This document shows, one piece after another, positions 61,501 to 64,000 of a DNA stretch of 64,000 nt. Source of the stretch: Actinosynnema sp. ALI-1.44. Its GTDB lineage: Bacteria > Actinomycetota > Actinomycetes > Mycobacteriales > Pseudonocardiaceae. The translations under genes and the position numbers were made by a program. Under the pieces are notes generated by a model. It was not told the origin of the DNA, made no database searches, and worked only from the letters and a program-made list of their open reading frames with translations. The first letter of the stretch is position 1. Each line of letters opens with the position of its first letter. The stretch is taken from assembly GCF_001984155.1 (NCBI RefSeq), contig NZ_MTQO01000052.1:1-64000 (forward strand), given 5' to 3'.

Positions 61501-61759
61501 GATGACAGTGGCAGGAGACCGCGTCCACGTCGGGAACCTGGCCCCGGCGACGAGCATGATAGCGGGAAGGATCCGGATGTACGACACGGCAACCGGGACC
61601 TTCAAGGGCTCACTGTCAGCGGGCCCGGAAGTCGCCCACAGGTCAGGCTGGCAGGACATGCGGCACGCGGTGACGGCGATGCAACTGCCCGACGGCAGGC
61701 GCTACGCCTTCGCCGAGGAGAACTTCACCGGCAGAATCCTGATGTACAAAGACTTCTGA
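58586..61759 (+). CDS. Large secreted protein with NHL/beta-propeller-like repeats
   Basis: A 1057-residue protein with a signal peptide (MRFMPLLAMVAIVAGAVVPA, cleavage near AEAAP). Middle segments such as IRGLAASPDFLFVAHRQLGE, RGMAYAPDGTLWAIVDGAVQ and ALTVDKDNRLYVADDARFEQ repeat every 40-60 residues like NHL or WD-type propeller blades. There are several Cys (KTTCCGER, DASCVTRI, SFCPYDEHKSCRIYS), fitting an oxidised exported protein. The ATG at 58586 is preferred to a GTG at 58571. No catalytic signature was recognised. It is divergent from the sugar operon regulator and may act on extracellular polysaccharide, but this is only context. Confidence 0.72.
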   Translation: MRFMPLLAMVAIVAGAVVPAEAAPAMPQSPRPYFAPGESFGEVRYVLRFGQPDKGTESLAGSGMQAHDAYGSGKSRRQFSTSSRGQYNIAYKTTCCGERVDKHVRNGIPTPGANLGDLSWHDGTSLWLSHSRFKAGSAPKTGADSPPGTGIREDGTTGPADTGTGVRADNDHLVAVPVVRGTETKRSFLVSANVFVPAHPGAKYSLRAQPYVDRGGLGLTSPGGLGSRTVDLAAVTNQFAILQVRADVVTNGGALADTSDDTGKVTYRYFVNNAEVGQADAIDFAPTAMRTGQGDVRFGPAFGLARGWQGDAPEAFVDNVAVYDIQNIPYRTSWIGETISPEDAAKYAKDNLPVQGRHVGQNVHAIWVDPVPVDGRTLVYTNTQWDEAARAMGVYSADSTTIRPYSSLGSTHGRNLGGFAITGDAESIYASYPRMIDVVGPTGKTTKVVDASCVTRIPKIAVKPDVGVPPTGTDLCLPDKPSASEPQPQSIRGLAASPDFLFVAHRQLGEIQVYRKNQLTTPVSKLAVPQPRGMAYAPDGTLWAIVDGAVQQYTVSPAGVLTPGRRLTGMIPSALTVDKDNRLYVADDARFEQLIRVFGSDLVEIQAKRLGDPGGVTNHGGEYAPNRFDGIAGVGVDGAGNYYVAGNGIGVSAARSPNFFDLRRFNGTTKALEAQALSYPSTTIVSPDPTAPNMLYSPTRQYTVNLDAAVPGTEWSPRNSTLMTDRYRCPEDARVGGIQGQQASIAVRRMGPDKYMFVTGQGDLSRLGVYRLTDDGKRSQPTVVFTENADNAVWPANEPHDYNVPGRDDDWMWSWRDKNGNCQFDTGEYDAPMYISNSSNWSVTEKDDLPDHRAGDLWLSGYANNRWNLKRVRFTGTFESGSPVYDTKNVELMPIPGQFGFVEGIVYQSTTDTLYLMGRPQQQVDQWKLARYDTFYAKHKAGTTQAPAWLKDLPDDISFCPYDEHKSCRIYSMTVAGDRVHVGNLAPATSMIAGRIRMYDTATGTFKGSLSAGPEVAHRSGWQDMRHAVTAMQLPDGRRYAFAEENFTGRILMYKDF

Positions 61760-61874
61760 GCAACTCAGGGGTCGGTGCGCGGCCGTTCTGGCGACCAGGC
61801 ACGACCTCCGGAGACCACGCGCTGGCGCTGACCTGCACCTCGGTCTTCCCGTCGACCAGGGCAGCCGGTTCCTG

Positions 61875-62189
61875 ACCGCACAACCGATGACGGCCATCCC
61901 CGAGCGGCTGAACGAACTGGCCGCTACCGCGTCCGAGCCCAACAGCGTGAGCGGAATCGCCCTCAACCGAAGGCGTGGGTCATCGGATTCCACGCGGCCT
62001 CGGACATCCATCCGGTACTGGGCGTGCGTGTTCGGCCACAGTGGAGCAGGCGGACAGCGGGCATTGGTGGATCCCCGCAACGAAGTGTCGTACGCGTTCC
62101 TGCGCCACCGCTTCCTGTTGCCCGCCCAGGCGGACGCCGACCACGGACGACTGCTGAAAGCCCTGCTCACCGCCGTGCACACCGTCTGA
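61875..62189 (+). pseudogene. Frameshifted remnant of a serine hydrolase (beta-lactamase family)
   Basis: The C-terminal part of a class C beta-lactamase/esterase-type protein is recognisable. One frame reads KAWVIGFHAASDIHPVLGVR and the next continues FGHSGAGGQRALVDPRNEVS, then YAFLRHRF to a stop at 62189. The 'FGHxGxGG' segment is the family's third active-site motif region. At least one frameshift separates the pieces and the catalytic SxxK part is absent, so this is a decayed gene. The stretch before it (61760-61874) shows nothing I can assign. Confidence 0.6.
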
Positions 62190-62241
62190 TCGACCCGGGT
62201 ATGCCGAGATCCGGTACAGGCAAACGCTTCCCCGCCCGGGA

Positions 62242-62287
62242 GCACGAACGCGGTGCCCCGGCTCTGGGCGGGACACCGCGTTCGTGC
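62242..62287. terminator. Bidirectional hairpin terminator
   Basis: A perfect 14-bp inverted repeat, GCACGAACGCGGTG (62242-62255) and CACCGCGTTCGTGC (62274-62287), with an 18-nt loop, lies between the serine hydrolase remnant and the stop of the VWA gene. It is placed to end transcripts from both sides. Confidence 0.75.
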
Positions 62288-62299
62288 GGTGTTTGCCTT

Positions 62300-64000
62300 C
62301 TACCTCTTCCAGAAGGCTTTTCGTTGGGGGCGGAGGGATTCAAGGGTTGCCATGGTGTGGTGCCAGCGGCGTTCGAGTTCGTCGAGGTCGGTTGTGGGCA
62401 CGGTCAGTTCTGTGTGCAGGGTAAGGAGGGTGGCTCGGGCTTCTGCGGGTTCGTTGGCTGCTGCCCAGTCACTCAGGTTGGCGAGGATCGTCTGGGCCAG
62501 GATGTCCAGCAGCGATGCTCGGGCCAGGGTCGGCTCGTTCTCCGCCGCGCGCAAGGCTTTCAGTTGCTCTGCCACGAAGTCGGCCAGCGTTGGTGTCGTG
62601 GTCGCCGTCGGGTCTGCTCCCGGCGCTGCCTCGGCTCGGTCCCCGCGGCGGGCTTTCCTGAGACTTCGCGGGTTTCGCTCGGGCTGGTTCGGTGACTCAG
62701 GTGGGTTCATCACGTGCGGCGGGCAACCGGGTCCTGAGAGCGGTGCGCCACCGGGCTGAGGTGCGGCCGGTCGAGGTGCGGGTGGCGGGGGTGAGCCGTA
62801 CGGCGCCGAAGGTGCGCTGCCTGGGGCCGTGCTGCCGAACTGGCTGCCGTAGGCGCCTTGGTCGTACGAGGCGTTCTGATACGACGGACCTCCTTGGTTG
62901 CCGTACCCGCCCGAGTACGCGGTGCCTCCGCCCTGCTGGGGCTGGGCTCCGCCGACCGCGCTGCCCGGGGCCGACATTCGGCTGTACATGGGTGCGGCCG
63001 CCATCGGGGCCGATGCCGGCGCCGCGAAGCCGTAGCCGCCGTCCATCTGCCAGCCGCTGGGGAGTTCCACCGGTTGCGTTACCTTGTGGACCGTTCCCGC
63101 TTCGTTGACCACTCGCTGGTCGACTGCCACGAAGGCCGTGAAGCGGGAGAGCACGCCGAACTTCAGCGACGTGTCCACGATCTGCTGCTCCAGGCCGGGG
63201 AGATCACCCGAGCCGACCACATAACGATCTTCCAGGTCCCGGATCCATGCCCTTGCCCACAGCGCGCCGAGGCTGGGGTTGTCGCTGGCGGTCGATGTCA
63301 CGTCGGACTTCCAGCCGTCCGCGCTGCTCACCGTGACCGTTCCGCTTGCTTGGCCGGTGAAGCGGCCGGTCACCACGATCGGCGCGCCAGGGAACAGGTC
63401 GGGCAACGGGCTGGGGGCCAGGGTGCTCTCGTCCACCGCCAGCCCGGCCGGGGTCAGCCGCAGGCCCACTGCCACGGGTGATCCGATGCGCCGGTGGATG
63501 TTCTGCATCGCGTCGTCGAGACGGTCCTCGGACTCCACGAGTTCACACCGGCCTGCCGTGCCTGCCAGCCTGCGCAGGAAGGACTCGTTGACCGCGCGGT
63601 CGATGCCGACGGTGTGCACCCGGACACCGCTCAGCACGGGGCTCAACTCACGCAGTAGCTGGTCCTCGTTGCCGATCTGGCCGTCGGTGACCAGAACGAG
63701 CACACGGTCGCGTTCGGCTGACTCGCTCAGTAACCCGGCGGCGCTTTGCAGCGGCACCGACATCTCGGTACCGCCGCGGGCGTCCAGGCCGGAGAGGAAC
63801 TCGACAGCACGGAACCTGTTGCGGTCACTGGCCTCCACGAAGCCCGTGGCCAACGAGGGCGGCGTTTGCACCTCGTGGTCGAAGGCGATCACGGCGAACC
63901 TGTCCGACGAACCGAGGGTGTCCACGATCCGGCCCGCGGCGCGCCGGGCGGCGACCATCTTCCAGCCGCCCATGGAGCCCGACCGGTCGATCAACAACAC
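62300..64000 (-). CDS. VWA-domain protein (VIT/VWA type), partial
   Basis: At least 566 residues are visible; the N-terminus lies beyond the right edge. The VWA domain has an intact MIDAS motif: DRSGSMGG (DxSxS), Thr in RGGTEMSVPL and Asp in LVTDGQIGNED. It is followed by a beta-rich region (about 180-290), a low-complexity Gly/Pro/Tyr/Gln linker (about 325-440) and a helical C-terminus (LADFVAEQLKALRAAENEPT). This resembles inter-alpha-trypsin-inhibitor-like VIT-VWA proteins of actinobacteria; the VIT domain would precede the visible part. Function is unknown. Confidence 0.85.
   Translation of the reverse strand: MLLIDRSGSMGGWKMVAARRAAGRIVDTLGSSDRFAVIAFDHEVQTPPSLATGFVEASDRNRFRAVEFLSGLDARGGTEMSVPLQSAAGLLSESAERDRVLVLVTDGQIGNEDQLLRELSPVLSGVRVHTVGIDRAVNESFLRRLAGTAGRCELVESEDRLDDAMQNIHRRIGSPVAVGLRLTPAGLAVDESTLAPSPLPDLFPGAPIVVTGRFTGQASGTVTVSSADGWKSDVTSTASDNPSLGALWARAWIRDLEDRYVVGSGDLPGLEQQIVDTSLKFGVLSRFTAFVAVDQRVVNEAGTVHKVTQPVELPSGWQMDGGYGFAAPASAPMAAAPMYSRMSAPGSAVGGAQPQQGGGTAYSGGYGNQGGPSYQNASYDQGAYGSQFGSTAPGSAPSAPYGSPPPPAPRPAAPQPGGAPLSGPGCPPHVMNPPESPNQPERNPRSLRKARRGDRAEAAPGADPTATTTPTLADFVAEQLKALRAAENEPTLARASLLDILAQTILANLSDWAAANEPAEARATLLTLHTELTVPTTDLDELERRWHHTMATLESLRPQRKAFWKR

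Overview
The window reads as chromosomal DNA of a high-GC actinomycete, most likely of the Pseudonocardiales (Amycolatopsis / Kibdelosporangium / Lentzea relatives). The support is strongly GC-rich third codon positions, many GTG starts and one apparent TTG start, dense ATGA/GTGA operon overlaps, a DUF222 HNH-type protein, an F420-type luciferase-like oxidoreductase, a DinB/mycothiol-type protein, a SigC-like sigma factor, a DtxR/IdeR iron box, an LAxTG-type sorting signal and an intergenic inverted repeat built on AATGTGGCCTT. The genus is inference; no rRNA, tRNA, CRISPR array or replication origin was seen.

Layout. 1-1.4 kb: a partial DUF222 gene and a decayed IS5-type transposase. 1.4-3 kb: a TetR regulator divergent from a dehydrogenase, with a twin palindromic operator. 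3-9 kb: an iron-regulated heme uptake locus. hmuTUV and two exported proteins (one with two HtaA domains and a LANTG wall anchor) run left from a DtxR box, and a small secreted protein with the same N-terminal module runs right. 9-14 kb: a secreted amidohydrolase, then a three-gene signalling operon (REC-PP2C phosphatase, CHASE3-type histidine kinase, lone receiver) and a HAD phosphatase. 14.3-17.8 kb: a putative diiron enzyme with its flavin/[2Fe-2S] reductase and TetR, then an F420-type oxidoreductase with a divergent TetR. 18-22 kb: DinB protein, two LuxR-type regulators (one receiver with Asp replaced by Glu), TetR and a membrane-anchored SUKH protein.

22.2-26.7 kb holds a tight four-gene operon: two alpha/beta hydrolases, an ATP-grasp ligase and a GCS2-type carboxylate-amine ligase. 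It looks like a pathway that builds and trims an unknown amide-linked metabolite or peptide and is the best candidate here for an undescribed system. 26.7-28.5 kb is a lower-GC islet (DUF6082-like membrane protein, DUF6879 protein, unknown small protein). 28.7-34.4 kb: DoxX, a small phosphatase, sialidase, secreted cyclophilin, a broken IS3 element, pirin, GNAT and SigC-like factor. 34.6-36.6 kb: FAD monooxygenase and TetR with repeated operator motifs. 36.6-41.7 kb: quinone-oxidoreductase-like enzyme, then a membrane protein / ABC exporter / histidine kinase / response regulator operon.

41.7-50.3 kb: epoxide hydrolase with divergent WYL regulator, OhrR-type MarR with divergent lipase, a four-gene AldO / DUF899 / membrane / GNAT operon, and a dehydrogenase convergent with a LysR regulator. 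50.3-58.4 kb is one long catabolic operon: regulator, complete sugar-type ABC importer, two acetylxylan-esterase-like proteins (one without the catalytic serine) and a SelA/DgaE-like PLP enzyme. 58.6-64 kb: a large secreted beta-propeller-like protein, a decayed serine hydrolase and a VWA protein that runs off the right edge.
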